Source of the DNA: Treponema phagedenis
Lineage (GTDB): Bacteria > Spirochaetota > Spirochaetia > Treponematales > Treponemataceae
Assembly: GCF_008153345.1 (NCBI RefSeq)
Contig: NZ_CP042818.1
Coordinates: forward strand, 248,001 to 312,000
Direction of reading: 5' to 3'
DNA length: 64,000 nt
Below the pieces are notes generated by a model. That model was not told the origin of the DNA. It made no database searches and saw nothing but the letters and a program-made list of their open reading frames with translations. Shown piece by piece: positions 1 to 7,605 of the stretch. Each line of letters starts with the position of its first letter. Within the stretch, counting starts at the first letter, position 1. Made by a program: the position numbers and the translations under genes.

Positions 1-1155
1 TTCTGTAATCTTGTAAACAGAACCTTCAGTTTTATTTCCCGCTATTATAACGGCTGTATCCCCGAAGTTGACGGAACGCAGTCTTCCCGCGCGGATGTTG
101 CCGAGCCTATTAAGCAGCTGCGAAAGGCTGTTGAAAGCTATAAAAAATCCATTACTGATTTGATGGACTGGGCAAATTTACGTGACGGCTTTCATCAGAT
201 ATTTGAGCTTTCCTCTATTGCGAATAAGGCGTTTCAAGACGGAGAGCCTTGGAAAAATCGAGATGCGGATCCGGAAAAAACCGAAGCGCTTCTTTCCGAG
301 CTTTGCTATTTTATTAAGGACTTGCTCATTCTGATTCACCCCTTTATGCCTGAATACGCAAGTCAGGCAGCCTCTTTTTTAGGCATAAAGATTTGGTCGG
401 GAAATGTTTTTAATGAGCAAAAACCCGATTATACCATTCCGAAGTCTGCGCTTTCGTGGAGCAATATCGGAGAGAGAAAGGGATTAAAAACGGTACAAAA
501 TGTAGTTATTATTTATAAAACCCTCGATGATAAAACTATTAACGCATATCGGGAACGATATGCCGGAAATCAACAAGAGCGAAAAAAATCAAAAGAGCCT
601 GCCGCACCGGCAAAAGAAACCTTGCCTGCCGATGCAATTTTTTCTCAAAAAATTGCATTAAAAACCGCAAAGGTTATCCGCGTAGAGCGGCACCCCGAAG
701 CGGACAAACTGTATATAGAAACCCTTGATGACGGTTCGGGTGAAGAGCGGGTTATCCTTTCGGGGCTTGTTCCCTACATGGAGGCTGAGGAAATACTCGG
801 AAAAACAATTATTATTGCGGATAATCTAAAACCGCGAAAAATGCGCGGCATAGAATCGCGCGGTATGCTCCTTGCGGCGGACTACTTTGAAGGAGAGACC
901 CGAAAGGTTGAGCTTTTAGAAGCCCCGTGGGCAGCACCCGGCACGCCTGTGCTTTTGGAAGGAGAAATAGAAAATGCGAACGCTGAAGCGGTTGCGGAAC
1001 ACTATCAAAAAAGGCCCCACAGCATTGACGCTGATGTGTTTTTTTCAGTGCCGATTCAGGTAACCGATTATAGCGTTACCATTGCCGGAAAAAAACTCAC
1101 TGTTGACGGCAAACCGATTACCACCGCAAAAACACAAAACGGCACAGTCGGATAA
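1..1155 (+). CDS. metG: Methionyl-tRNA synthetase, C-terminal part (cut by window edge)
   Basis: Charges tRNA-Met with methionine in the cytoplasm. The frame is open from base 1 (begins FCNLVNRTFSFI, typical of the MetG anticodon-binding helical bundle), so the first in-frame ATG at 160 is internal and the gene continues to the left of the window. About 384 residues are visible: the all-helical anticodon-binding domain to about residue 165, a charged linker, then a C-terminal EMAPII/Trbp-like tRNA-binding OB domain (about residues 213-315, with HPEADKLY and RGMLLAA). The OB appendage is the one found on dimeric bacterial MetRS. A 3' tail of about 50 residues follows the OB fold. A rho-independent terminator lies 25 nt after the stop. 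Identity is secure; only the 5' end is missing. Confidence 0.95.
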   Translation, partial: FCNLVNRTFSFISRYYNGCIPEVDGTQSSRADVAEPIKQLRKAVESYKKSITDLMDWANLRDGFHQIFELSSIANKAFQDGEPWKNRDADPEKTEALLSELCYFIKDLLILIHPFMPEYASQAASFLGIKIWSGNVFNEQKPDYTIPKSALSWSNIGERKGLKTVQNVVIIYKTLDDKTINAYRERYAGNQQERKKSKEPAAPAKETLPADAIFSQKIALKTAKVIRVERHPEADKLYIETLDDGSGEERVILSGLVPYMEAEEILGKTIIIADNLKPRKMRGIESRGMLLAADYFEGETRKVELLEAPWAAPGTPVLLEGEIENANAEAVAEHYQKRPHSIDADVFFSVPIQVTDYSVTIAGKKLTVDGKPITTAKTQNGTVG

Positions 1156-1180
1156 GAGCTGCTAAAATGCCGTACGCATG

Positions 1181-1223
1181 GAAAAGCCCTGTTCTTTGTA
1201 AAAAAGGACAGGGCTTTTTTTAA
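1181..1223 (+). terminator. Rho-independent terminator after metG
   Basis: Inverted repeat AAAAGCCCTGT / ACAGGGCTTTT enclosing a short AT-rich loop, followed directly by a T-run. It begins 25 nt after the metG stop codon. Confidence 0.9.
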
Positions 1224-1306
1224 CGGAACCAAAACGCGGTACCATCGGGTGATTTTACAGCCGAATATCCGATACGCATATTTGTAACCGTTTCACTCCT
1301 ACATAG

Positions 1307-1688
1307 TATAGCATTTTGTAATTAACTTCCTGTTATAAAAATTAGCGTATCAACAATAAGGAACTGCGGATTTAAGCATTACTATGGTAAATTGCTCACC
1401 GTTGCGCTGTGTCAAACTCTTTCTATAATAGAAGCTTTAAAACTCGCAGGTTTGGTTTTGACACGGACGTCAAAAACTCAGAACCGCCACGGATGGCGGT
1501 GGCTCTAAACAGAATTGAGTTTGAAAACTACCACAGCTATATAAACAGGAGTTTTCAAACTCATAGGTTTCATTTTGACACGGACGTCAAAATGAAACCG
1601 TTGTGTCGAACTCTTTTTTATAAAACTTTTTACGTTTTTGCTAAAATGTATTAAAAAAATTTAATCGACTTATTAAAAAAACGCCGTA
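1307..1688 (+). repeat. Palindromic intergenic repeat, copy R1 (near full length)
   Basis: This copy shows the whole element. The left end is TATAGCATTTTGTAATTAAC, then a conserved block containing TATGGTAAATTGCTCACC at about 1384, then four hairpins. H1 (1456-1475) has arms TTTTGAC/GTCAAAA around ACGGAC. H2 (1483-1500) has arms ACCGCC/GGCGGT around ACGGAT. H3 (1517-1562) has arms GAGTTTGAAAACT/AGTTTTCAAACTC. H4 (1566-1599) has 14-bp arms around ACGGAC. The right end is a T/A-rich tail ending in TTATTAAAAAAACG. The right end is roughly the inverted complement of the left end (GCGTTTT..TAATAA), so the element looks like a MITE. The small ORF inside is only read-through of the palindromes. Confidence 0.85.
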
Positions 1689-1852
1689 GTAGTTATGATA
1701 AATCGGTTTTGTAAGCAACCCGCCTTGTTTTGCGGTAAGGATTACCCGCCATTACCGCAGCAGGGCACTGTCATTATGCAAAGCTGCTTGCTTGTATTTC
1801 CACCTTAACAGAAAAGCCCGACCGAACTCTTTTCGGATCAAAATATTTTCGC

Positions 1853-1882
1853 TTGCAGTTTTCGGCATTTTTACGATATAAT
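1853..1882 (+). promoter_or_regulatory. Sigma-70-like promoter of mnmG; probable leaderless start
   Basis: TTGCAG, 18-nt spacer, TATAAT. The -10 box ends 8 nt before the mnmG ATG at 1891, so transcription should begin at or within 2-3 nt of the start codon, and no Shine-Dalgarno is present. A 7-bp hairpin (GCGGTAA/TTACCGC, 1732-1758) lies upstream. Confidence 0.7.
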
Positions 1883-1890
1883 GGGCGCCT

Positions 1891-3780
1891 ATGAATTTTC
1901 GTTATTCCGATTATGATGTCATTGTGGTAGGCGGCGGGCATGCGGGGATTGAGGCTGCGCTGGCGGCGGCTCGAATGGGGGAACAGACTCTTTTAATTAC
2001 GCAAACGATTGACAGTATCGGCAGACTGTCGTGTAACCCGTCAATCGGCGGCATTTCCAAAGGGAATATTGTACGCGAAATTGATGCGCTCGGCGGCGAG
2101 ATGGGAAAACTTGCCGACGCCTGTATGATTCAATATCGGCTTTTAAACAAGAGCAGAGGCCCTGCGGTGCAGTCGCCGCGCATTCAGGCGGACAAATTCT
2201 TATATGCGCAAAAAGCAAAACATGCACTTGAGCTTCAGAAAAACCTGCATATTTATCAGGACACGGTGGTTGACGTGCTCAGCTCGGGCACAAGCGAAAC
2301 CGGCACGGTGGAATCAGGTGCGGTGCAAGCAATTCTAACCGCGCGCGGCAGAACGATTTCCGCAAAAGCGGTAGTTTTAAGCACCGGCACTTTTATGGAA
2401 GGAAAAATTTACATCGGCGAGTATGAGGCGGCGGAAGGACGGCTCGGCGAAAAAGCGGCAATCGGCTTGGGCAGCGCATTGGCGCAAAAAGGCTTCACCC
2501 TCGGAAGGCTAAAAACCGGAACTCCGTGCAGGGTGTTGCGAAAATCGGTAGACCTTTCAAAAATGGAAATTCAGGAAGCCGATGCAATTATGCGCCCCTT
2601 TTCTTTTGCGGCGGCGGAAGTGCACCGTCCGCAAGCAACCTGCTATATTGCCTATACAAACGAACACACCCATCGGATTATACGCGAAAACTTTCACCGC
2701 TCTCCGTTATTTTCGGGGAAAATACAGGCAACGGGCGCGCGCTACTGCCCTTCGGTGGAAGACAAAGTAAAAAAATTCCCCGAACGTAATCGCCACCAAA
2801 TATATATTGAGCCTGAGGGGTTGGATACTGAAGAGCTGTACATTAACGGGCTCTCCTCGTCCTTGCCAGAAGATGTACAGGACGCAATGATTCGCACAAT
2901 TGAGGGCTTTGAATCGGTTGTGATTACGCGCCCCGGTTATGCGGTTGATTATGCGTACGTTTCTCCTTTGCAGCTGGGTGCTGATTTACAAACACATCGG
3001 ATAAAAGGGCTTTTTACCGCAGGACAGACCAACGGCACATCCGGCTACGAGGAAGCAGGCGGGCAAGGCATTATTGCCGGCATTAACGCCGCCCTCTATT
3101 CGCGGGCGCAAAAAACGCAAAAGCCTTACGAACCCTTTGTGCTCGGCAGAGACGAGGCATACATCGGCGTCATGATTGACGATCTTATCACGCAGGGAGT
3201 TGATGAGCCCTACCGCATGTTTACCGCGCGGGCGGAGTACCGCTTAAAATTGCGCCACGACACTGCAGATGAACGCCTCACCGAAAAAGCGTACGCAATC
3301 GGTTTACAAACAGACTCCGCAGTGCACAGAGTACGGGATAAAATAAAAGAACGCAGCGGCATTATCGCTCATTGGCAAACCCTTCGGATAACAAGCACGC
3401 AGGCGGAAGCAAATCCTGAATTGCAGAGTCATATCGGCAAAACTTTTGCGCAGACGCTGCAGGACCCGACCGTTCCGCTTTCGCTTATTGTCAACCTCGA
3501 TGTGCAGGCGGCTGAACACAACGAGGAAATTCTCCACGCAGCCGAACTTGAAATTCGCTACGAACATTATATTATCGCCCAAAACAAACGCATAGAAAAA
3601 ATGCGCAAAATGGAAAATACTAAAATCCCGCCAAACTTTTCCTATGCAAACATCTCCGGACTTTCCACCGAATCCCGCACCCGTCTGGAAAAAGTCCGCC
3701 CCGAAACAATCGGACAAGCCGCCCGCATCCAAGGCATCCGTCCTTCCGACATCATGCTCCTAATGGTGCAGCTTCGATAA
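1891..3780 (+). CDS. mnmG: tRNA uridine-5-carboxymethylaminomethyl modification enzyme MnmG
   Basis: With MnmE it installs the cmnm5 group on wobble U34 of certain tRNAs, using FAD and methylene-tetrahydrofolate. The 629 residues match the family length. The N-terminal dinucleotide-binding motif is VVVGGGHAGIEAA (residues 11-23), followed by the hallmark stretch SCNPSIGGISKGNIVREIDALGG, GPAVQSPRIQADK, and GLFTAGQTNGTSGYEEAGGQG around residue 375. The helical C-terminal domain ends with RPSDIMLL. The conserved Cys of SCNPSIGG and the Cys of KTGTPCR are present. The start is the ATG 8 nt after a TATAAT box with no SD, suggesting a leaderless mRNA. mnmE is not in this window. No clear terminator; a palindromic repeat follows. 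Confidence 0.97.
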   Translation: MNFRYSDYDVIVVGGGHAGIEAALAAARMGEQTLLITQTIDSIGRLSCNPSIGGISKGNIVREIDALGGEMGKLADACMIQYRLLNKSRGPAVQSPRIQADKFLYAQKAKHALELQKNLHIYQDTVVDVLSSGTSETGTVESGAVQAILTARGRTISAKAVVLSTGTFMEGKIYIGEYEAAEGRLGEKAAIGLGSALAQKGFTLGRLKTGTPCRVLRKSVDLSKMEIQEADAIMRPFSFAAAEVHRPQATCYIAYTNEHTHRIIRENFHRSPLFSGKIQATGARYCPSVEDKVKKFPERNRHQIYIEPEGLDTEELYINGLSSSLPEDVQDAMIRTIEGFESVVITRPGYAVDYAYVSPLQLGADLQTHRIKGLFTAGQTNGTSGYEEAGGQGIIAGINAALYSRAQKTQKPYEPFVLGRDEAYIGVMIDDLITQGVDEPYRMFTARAEYRLKLRHDTADERLTEKAYAIGLQTDSAVHRVRDKIKERSGIIAHWQTLRITSTQAEANPELQSHIGKTFAQTLQDPTVPLSLIVNLDVQAAEHNEEILHAAELEIRYEHYIIAQNKRIEKMRKMENTKIPPNFSYANISGLSTESRTRLEKVRPETIGQAARIQGIRPSDIMLLMVQLR

Positions 3781-3796
3781 AAACCTTTCCGTAATT

Positions 3797-4193
3797 TTAC
3801 CGGAATTTTCGGGCACTGCAGTTTGAAACTTCCAGAAAACCGGCTTTACCGTGCGTTTTGCCGGAGCTCAACCTGTTTTTCTGAAAATCTTTTTCACAGT
3901 TGACCATCGAGTTTAAAAGCGCTTGGAAAACGCTTTGCGCTTTAAGAAAAGCAAAGGTTACAGCAAAGTTTTGGTATAAAGCATTCACCCTATGGTAAAT
4001 TGCTCACCGTTGCTCAATTCCAAACGATGTTTTGCCTGATTCTCCTGTGTAAGCAGGCAAAACTCGTAGGCGAACCAAAGGTAGAAATTCCAAGGGTTCG
4101 CCCTTGCGCCGTGTCGGGCTCTTTTTATAAAATTGTCTTGATTTTATAAAATGCATTAAGAAAAATAATCGAGTTATCAAAAAAACGTTATAT
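3797..4193 (+). repeat. Palindromic intergenic repeat, copy R2 (rearranged)
   Basis: The conserved left block TATGGTAAATTGCTCACC is at 3991 and the conserved right tail ends in CAAAAAAACGTTATA near 4193. Internal hairpins differ from R1: TTTTGCCTG/CAGGCAAAA and GGCGAACC/GGTTCGCC. Bases 3797-3970 hold further family fragments, including a GCGC-stem version of the TTTAAAAG hairpin, and a stretch resembling the inverted end of the array near 34.4 kb. It separates mnmG from the convergent AT-rich cassette. Confidence 0.7.
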
Positions 4194-4481
4194 TACTTTA
4201 TTGAAGTTATTATACAATAAAGTTCACTAAATGAAAAGCAAAAAAGTATTTGTCAAGACTTACACGCTTTGTCAAGCCACTATAAAAATGTCCTCTTTTT
4301 ATTATGCGGAGCAGGCGGTGCTGTAAATTTTTTATTAATGCGTGGCAAATCCGACTTCGATGCTTACCGCTTCGACGGTTGCGTTTCCATAAGCTTTTCG
4401 CAATAAGCAGCCGCCGAAGTGTTGCGCAGTGTATTTTGCGATATCGCTTTAAAACACGTTTGGATTGCCATATGCAATTTA
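4194..4481. other. Intergenic stretch with a possible gene remnant
   Basis: No convincing gene. A 35-codon ORF on the minus strand (4471 to 4364, starting MAIQTCFKAISQ) has higher GC than the cassette to its right and could be a gene remnant, but it has no ribosome binding site and no recognisable family. The stretch marks the junction between the normal-composition chromosome and the AT-rich insert. Confidence 0.3.
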
Positions 4482-4821
4482 TTATTTTAATCCCTTACAT
4501 AACGGAATTAGGCATAGCAATAAAGCAATACCCACAATTCCTATTATGACACCTAAAACAAAGTAGCTATAAATCATGGTTAAACACATTCCTATTCCTA
4601 GTGTTAATACACCTAGAATACCTATAAATACGGTAAAAACGCCTTTTTTAGTAACTTTAATAGGGGGTTTATTTTCCATTTTTCGATAAACTATAACAGC
4701 AATTAACAGCACTAAAAGACCAATAATTCCTATTACAATACCTTGTCCGAATAAATGCCATTCCGATAAACAACGTTCCTATTACACTTAATACTAAAGT
4801 TATAAAATAACTTTTTTTCAT
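4482..4821 (-). pseudogene. Small multi-pass membrane protein, frameshifted
   Basis: The ATG at 4821 has a good upstream GGAGG and begins MKKSYFITLVLSVIGTLFIG. Near 4750-4756 the frame must shift by one base to continue as FGQGIVIGIIGLLVLLIAVIVYR, then MENKPPIKVTKKGVF and two further hydrophobic segments ending LLLCLIPLCKGLK. The reconstructed protein is about 113 residues with four probable membrane helices and a short charged loop. The most economical reading is one extra base in the TTTATTCGG context; either a real inactivating mutation or a sequencing error. Strongly AT-rich, like its two neighbours. Function unknown; I do not recognise a family. Confidence 0.6.
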
Positions 4822-4859
4822 TTTGTCCTCCAAATATAATAATTTATTTTGAATTCTAT

Positions 4860-5090
4860 TTATTCAAAACTCTCATTTTCTTTATGTTCTTTTTCGAGTT
4901 TTAAATTTTCTGCTTTTAAGCGTTTTTTAGCATCTTCAATACTTTCTCCATCTTTTGTTAAATATTGGTCTACAAACTTATCCTCAATCTTTTGGTAAGC
5001 TCCTACAACCACATCTTTAATTTTTTCATGTGCACCAAATAATTTTTCTTCAATCTTTTTATTCACCTTACTAATCTTTGATTTTGCCAT
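4860..5090 (-). CDS. Small helical protein, Firmicutes-like
   Basis: A 76-residue, highly charged, probably all-helical protein with an internal repeat-like pattern (KKIEEKLFG, EKIKDVVVGAYQKIEDKFVDQYL, then KDGESIEDAKKRL). Proteins of this pattern are common as small conserved proteins of unknown function in low-GC Gram-positives; that resemblance is from memory, not a search. The ATG is preceded by an excellent AGGAGG at the right distance. No signal peptide or membrane segment. It is transcribed away from the divergent TetR gene, so it and the downstream membrane protein are the likely TetR targets. The AT-rich composition suggests horizontal transfer. Confidence 0.75.
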   Translation of the reverse strand: MAKSKISKVNKKIEEKLFGAHEKIKDVVVGAYQKIEDKFVDQYLTKDGESIEDAKKRLKAENLKLEKEHKENESFE

Positions 5091-5114
5091 TTCAAATGAC
5101 CTCCTATATATTTA

Positions 5115-5198
5115 CTCAACACTTGTTGTCTTAATGAATTTATAATATAATTAGACAATTATTGGGTGTCAATCATCAAAATAACGATATGTGTTGAG
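5115..5198. promoter_or_regulatory. Divergent control region with candidate TetR operators
   Basis: The intergenic space between the minus-strand cassette and the TetR gene holds an inverted pair CTCAACAC (5115-5122) / GTGTTGAG (5191-5198). The left half is also part of a near-palindrome, CAACA-nn-TGTTG (5117-5128). Such sites between a regulator and a divergent operon are usual TetR operators. The assignment to this TetR protein is inference. Confidence 0.45.
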
Positions 5199-5214
5199 AT
5201 AATAGGAAAATATT

Positions 5215-5745
5215 ATGAATATAAAGAATAACAAGAGGAAAAGAGCCTCAATAGAAAAAATTGAAAAAATTTTTGCACAGCTATTGCAAAAAAAAGAAAT
5301 AAATAAAATTTCAGTTACTGAAATTTGTAAAAAAGCAGGCATAAATCGTACTACATTTTATGCGAACTATTTAGATATATTTGATTTAGCAGAAAAAATA
5401 GGCAAAAAAGCAATTGATGATTTTAATGAACTATATGAAGAAGAAGTAAAAAGTCAGTATAACTCCAATGATTTTTTAAAACTATTTTCACATATAAAAG
5501 AAAATCAATTACTCTATAAAACATATTTTAAACTGGGAATAGACAGTAATTTTAAAATACGTAGATATGATACAAAACTAGCAGAAAAATATTATAGCAA
5601 TAAATATATTGATTACCATATAGAATATTTTAGAGCAGGTATTACCGCAATTATTAAAATGTGGTTAAATAATAATTGTGATCTTGAACCTGAGGAAGTT
5701 TTTCAAATTATAAAAGAAGAATATAAAAATAAATTTCCATCATAA
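5215..5745 (+). CDS. TetR/AcrR-family transcriptional regulator
   Basis: A 176-residue DNA-binding regulator. The N-terminal helix-turn-helix is clear: KISVTEICKKAGINRTTFYANYLDIFDL (about residues 34-62), with the TetR signature of T-x-FY after the recognition helix. The C-terminal ligand and dimer domain is helical and not assignable to a ligand. It is divergent from the small-protein pair on the minus strand, with inverted repeats between them, so local autoregulation is likely. Base composition is very AT-rich and codon use (AAA, ATA, TTA) differs from the flanking treponemal genes, pointing to acquisition from a low-GC bacterium. The ATG has only a weak AGGAAA upstream. Confidence 0.85.
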   Translation: MNIKNNKRKRASIEKIEKIFAQLLQKKEINKISVTEICKKAGINRTTFYANYLDIFDLAEKIGKKAIDDFNELYEEEVKSQYNSNDFLKLFSHIKENQLLYKTYFKLGIDSNFKIRRYDTKLAEKYYSNKYIDYHIEYFRAGITAIIKMWLNNNCDLEPEEVFQIIKEEYKNKFPS

Positions 5746-5841
5746 TTATCATGGGAATATTGATATGTACCGTATGGGGACATTTTTACTGTGCTTATAA
5801 GGGGTCATTATCATAGGGTTCAACACTATCGTCAAACGATG

Positions 5842-5869
5842 TTGACAAAAAAAAGAGTGCCTTTATAAT
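5842..5869 (+). promoter_or_regulatory. Strong promoter immediately before the FemABX gene; leaderless
   Basis: TTGACA, 16-nt spacer, TATAAT: both hexamers match consensus exactly. The -10 box ends 7 nt before the ATG at 5877, so the expected transcription start coincides with the start codon. No Shine-Dalgarno fits between. Confidence 0.75.
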
Positions 5870-5876
5870 TGTATGA

Positions 5877-7085
5877 ATGAAAGAAGATATTATCAACAGT
5901 AATGCCGGCGAAGGACTTACTGTTAAAGAAATACAAGAAAAAACCGATCTGTATGAGCCGATGAGTTTTTTGCAAAGCAGGTTTTGGGCTGATTTTAAAT
6001 CGGAGTACGGCTGGGCGTATAAGCAATTTTCCGTTACCGCCGACTCCAGCAAATTTATTTTAACAGTACTTTTGCGTAATATTCGTCCTTTCGGAAAGCT
6101 TGCCTATTTTCCGATGGCGCCTGAAACATTGCTGAGTGAAGATTCGTGCGATTACGAAACAGCAAAAAAGCAAGGCGATTTATTAGTGCGTTTGACGGAG
6201 GCTCTCCGTGCGAAACTTCCGAAAGATGTTTTTCTTTTTCGCTTTGATCCGCCTTGGAGCACGCGTATTGATAATGCAAAGGGGACGCTTGAAAACACCG
6301 AACCGACAAATGTCTCTGGCGCAAAGATCCCGGCCCGTGCAAAGAATATCGCGCAGGCATTTCCGCTGCTGCCGCAAAGCTCCGGCGGTTATCGGATTAT
6401 TGATGCGCCCTATGATGTGCAGCCTCCCGATACTGTTTGCCTTGACCTTTCACAAACCGAAGAATTCCTTTCGGAAAATTTAAAATCAAAATGGCGGTAC
6501 AATATTCGGCTTGCCGAAAAAAAAGGCATTCTTATTGAGCGCAAAGAAGGCGAAGAAGCCGCCGCTGCGGGCATAGATATTTTTTATGCGTTGTATCAGC
6601 AAACCGCCGAGCGGGATGCGATTGCAATTCACCGCAAAGAATATTATGCAAAGCTTTGCCGCAAATCTTGCCCCGAAGCGCGTATTTTTGTCTATATTGC
6701 GGAATATGAAAAAAAAACGCTGGCAAGTATTATCACGATTTTTACAAAAAAAGAGGCGGTGTATTTATACGGAGCTTCTTCAAATGAAAACAGGAATTTA
6801 ATGCCTACGTATCTTTTGCAATGGCGCGCTATTCTTGATGCAAAAGAGCATGGTTGCTTGCGGTATGATTTTTACGGGATTCCGCCGACCGACGACCCTT
6901 CGCATCCAATGTACGGGCTTTATCGATTTAAAACAGGGTTTGGGGGAAGTATCCTGCACAGGGTTGGCAGCCTTGATGTTCCGGTAAAACCGCTCCGGTA
7001 CGTATGTTATACCGCTGCGGAAAAATTGCGGGCATTTTGGTTCAAAAAAATAAAGAAAATGCTGCGCAGAGGCGGAGGCTCATAA
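5877..7085 (+). CDS. FemABX-type peptidyltransferase (peptidoglycan interpeptide bridge / GNAT fold)
   Basis: A 402-residue protein of the FemABX family, which adds amino acids from aminoacyl-tRNA to the peptidoglycan stem peptide at the inner face of the membrane. It has two GNAT-like halves. Typical features are FLQSRFWADFKSEYGW near the N terminus, FRFDPPW, LKSKWRYNIRLAEKKGI, a short charged helical insert, YLYGASSNENRNLMPTYLLQW, and the closing block YDFYGIPP...MYGLYRFKTGFGG. The ATG at 5877 follows a consensus promoter by 7 nt; another ATG at 5873 is in a different frame. Monocistronic; a degenerate lipoprotein fragment and a repeat follow. The amino acid transferred cannot be told from sequence. 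Confidence 0.88.
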   Translation: MKEDIINSNAGEGLTVKEIQEKTDLYEPMSFLQSRFWADFKSEYGWAYKQFSVTADSSKFILTVLLRNIRPFGKLAYFPMAPETLLSEDSCDYETAKKQGDLLVRLTEALRAKLPKDVFLFRFDPPWSTRIDNAKGTLENTEPTNVSGAKIPARAKNIAQAFPLLPQSSGGYRIIDAPYDVQPPDTVCLDLSQTEEFLSENLKSKWRYNIRLAEKKGILIERKEGEEAAAAGIDIFYALYQQTAERDAIAIHRKEYYAKLCRKSCPEARIFVYIAEYEKKTLASIITIFTKKEAVYLYGASSNENRNLMPTYLLQWRAILDAKEHGCLRYDFYGIPPTDDPSHPMYGLYRFKTGFGGSILHRVGSLDVPVKPLRYVCYTAAEKLRAFWFKKIKKMLRRGGGS

Positions 7086-7086
7086 C

Positions 7087-7212
7087 AAAAGGCTCCTAAA
7101 AAAGAATAGCTGTAAAATAAATGTCGTCTTATTGACGATTGCAACGGTGCCGGTTTTTTCCTGTTCAAGTAAAAATGAGCAAAAAAACATACCGGAAAAA
7201 TCAGGGAGATAA
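7087..7212 (+). pseudogene. Lipoprotein gene fragment (signal peptide remnant)
   Basis: Directly after the FemABX stop codon, one frame reads as a lipoprotein signal peptide: basic KRLLKK, a hydrophobic INVVLLTIATVPV, a lipobox-like VFSC, then SSKNEQKNIPEKSGR and a stop at 7210. No ATG precedes the basic region (the expected position reads AAC). It is either a dead 5' fragment of a lipoprotein gene or a very short lipopeptide using an unusual start such as TTG. Weak evidence, based on the shape of the translation only. Confidence 0.35.
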
Positions 7213-7271
7213 ACTTTGTTGCAGCAAAATATTTTATGCAAGCGTTAAAAATGATGGGTAAAAGGTATCTT

Positions 7272-7570
7272 TGTTATACTAATCGGGGTATCAATAATGA
7301 TGGCTTACAGTTAGCATTCCTATGGTAAACTGCTACGAATGTCAAACAATGTTTTAAAGCAAAGCAGCTTGCAAAGCTTTAAAACTCGCAAGGTTTGGTT
7401 TTGCCACGGACGGCAAAACTCAGAACGGGCACGGACGCCCGTGGTTCCAAACAGAATTGAATTTGAAAACTACCACAGCTATATAAACAGGAGTTTTCAA
7501 ACTCATAGGTTTCATTTTGCCACGGATGGCAAGATGAAACCGTTGTGTCGGACTCTTTATTAATAAAAGC
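7272..7570 (+). repeat. Palindromic intergenic repeat, copy R3
   Basis: Same order as R1. H1 (7399-7418) has arms TTTTGCC/GGCAAAA around ACGGAC. H2 (7425-7442) has arms ACGGGC/GCCCGT around ACGGAC. H3 has arms GAATTTGAAAACT and AGTTTTCAAACTC. H4 (7508-7541) has arms GGTTTCATTTTGCC and GGCAAGATGAAACC around ACGGAT. Compared with R1, GAC/GTC has become GCC/GGC on both sides of the hexamer. The left part is truncated at about 7272. It lies between convergent genes. Confidence 0.85.
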
Positions 7571-7605
7571 GGTAAAATAATAAAGAGCTGTTCGCCGCTT
7601 TTATT
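7562..7605. terminator. Long hairpin overlapping the 3' end of the Lon-type gene
   Basis: Perfect 11-bp inverted repeat AATAAAAGCGG (7562-7572) / CCGCTTTTATT (7595-7605) with a 22-nt loop, spanning the stop codon of the minus-strand protease gene. It sits between convergent genes and could act in either direction, but lacks a long T-run. Weak to moderate as a terminator. Confidence 0.4.

Noticed and set aside
1409-1654. Open frame in repeat R1; similar frames at 7339-7563, 15377-15607 and 34004-34204
   Set aside because: These are translations of the palindromic repeat itself (hence the shared words RSFQTHRFHFDTD); no ribosome binding site, no conservation of a frame between copies.
5765-5812. 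GGGGACATTTTTACTG and GGGGTCATTATCA before the FemABX promoter as an IS21-like end
   Set aside because: Only a short resemblance; no partner end or transposase nearby.
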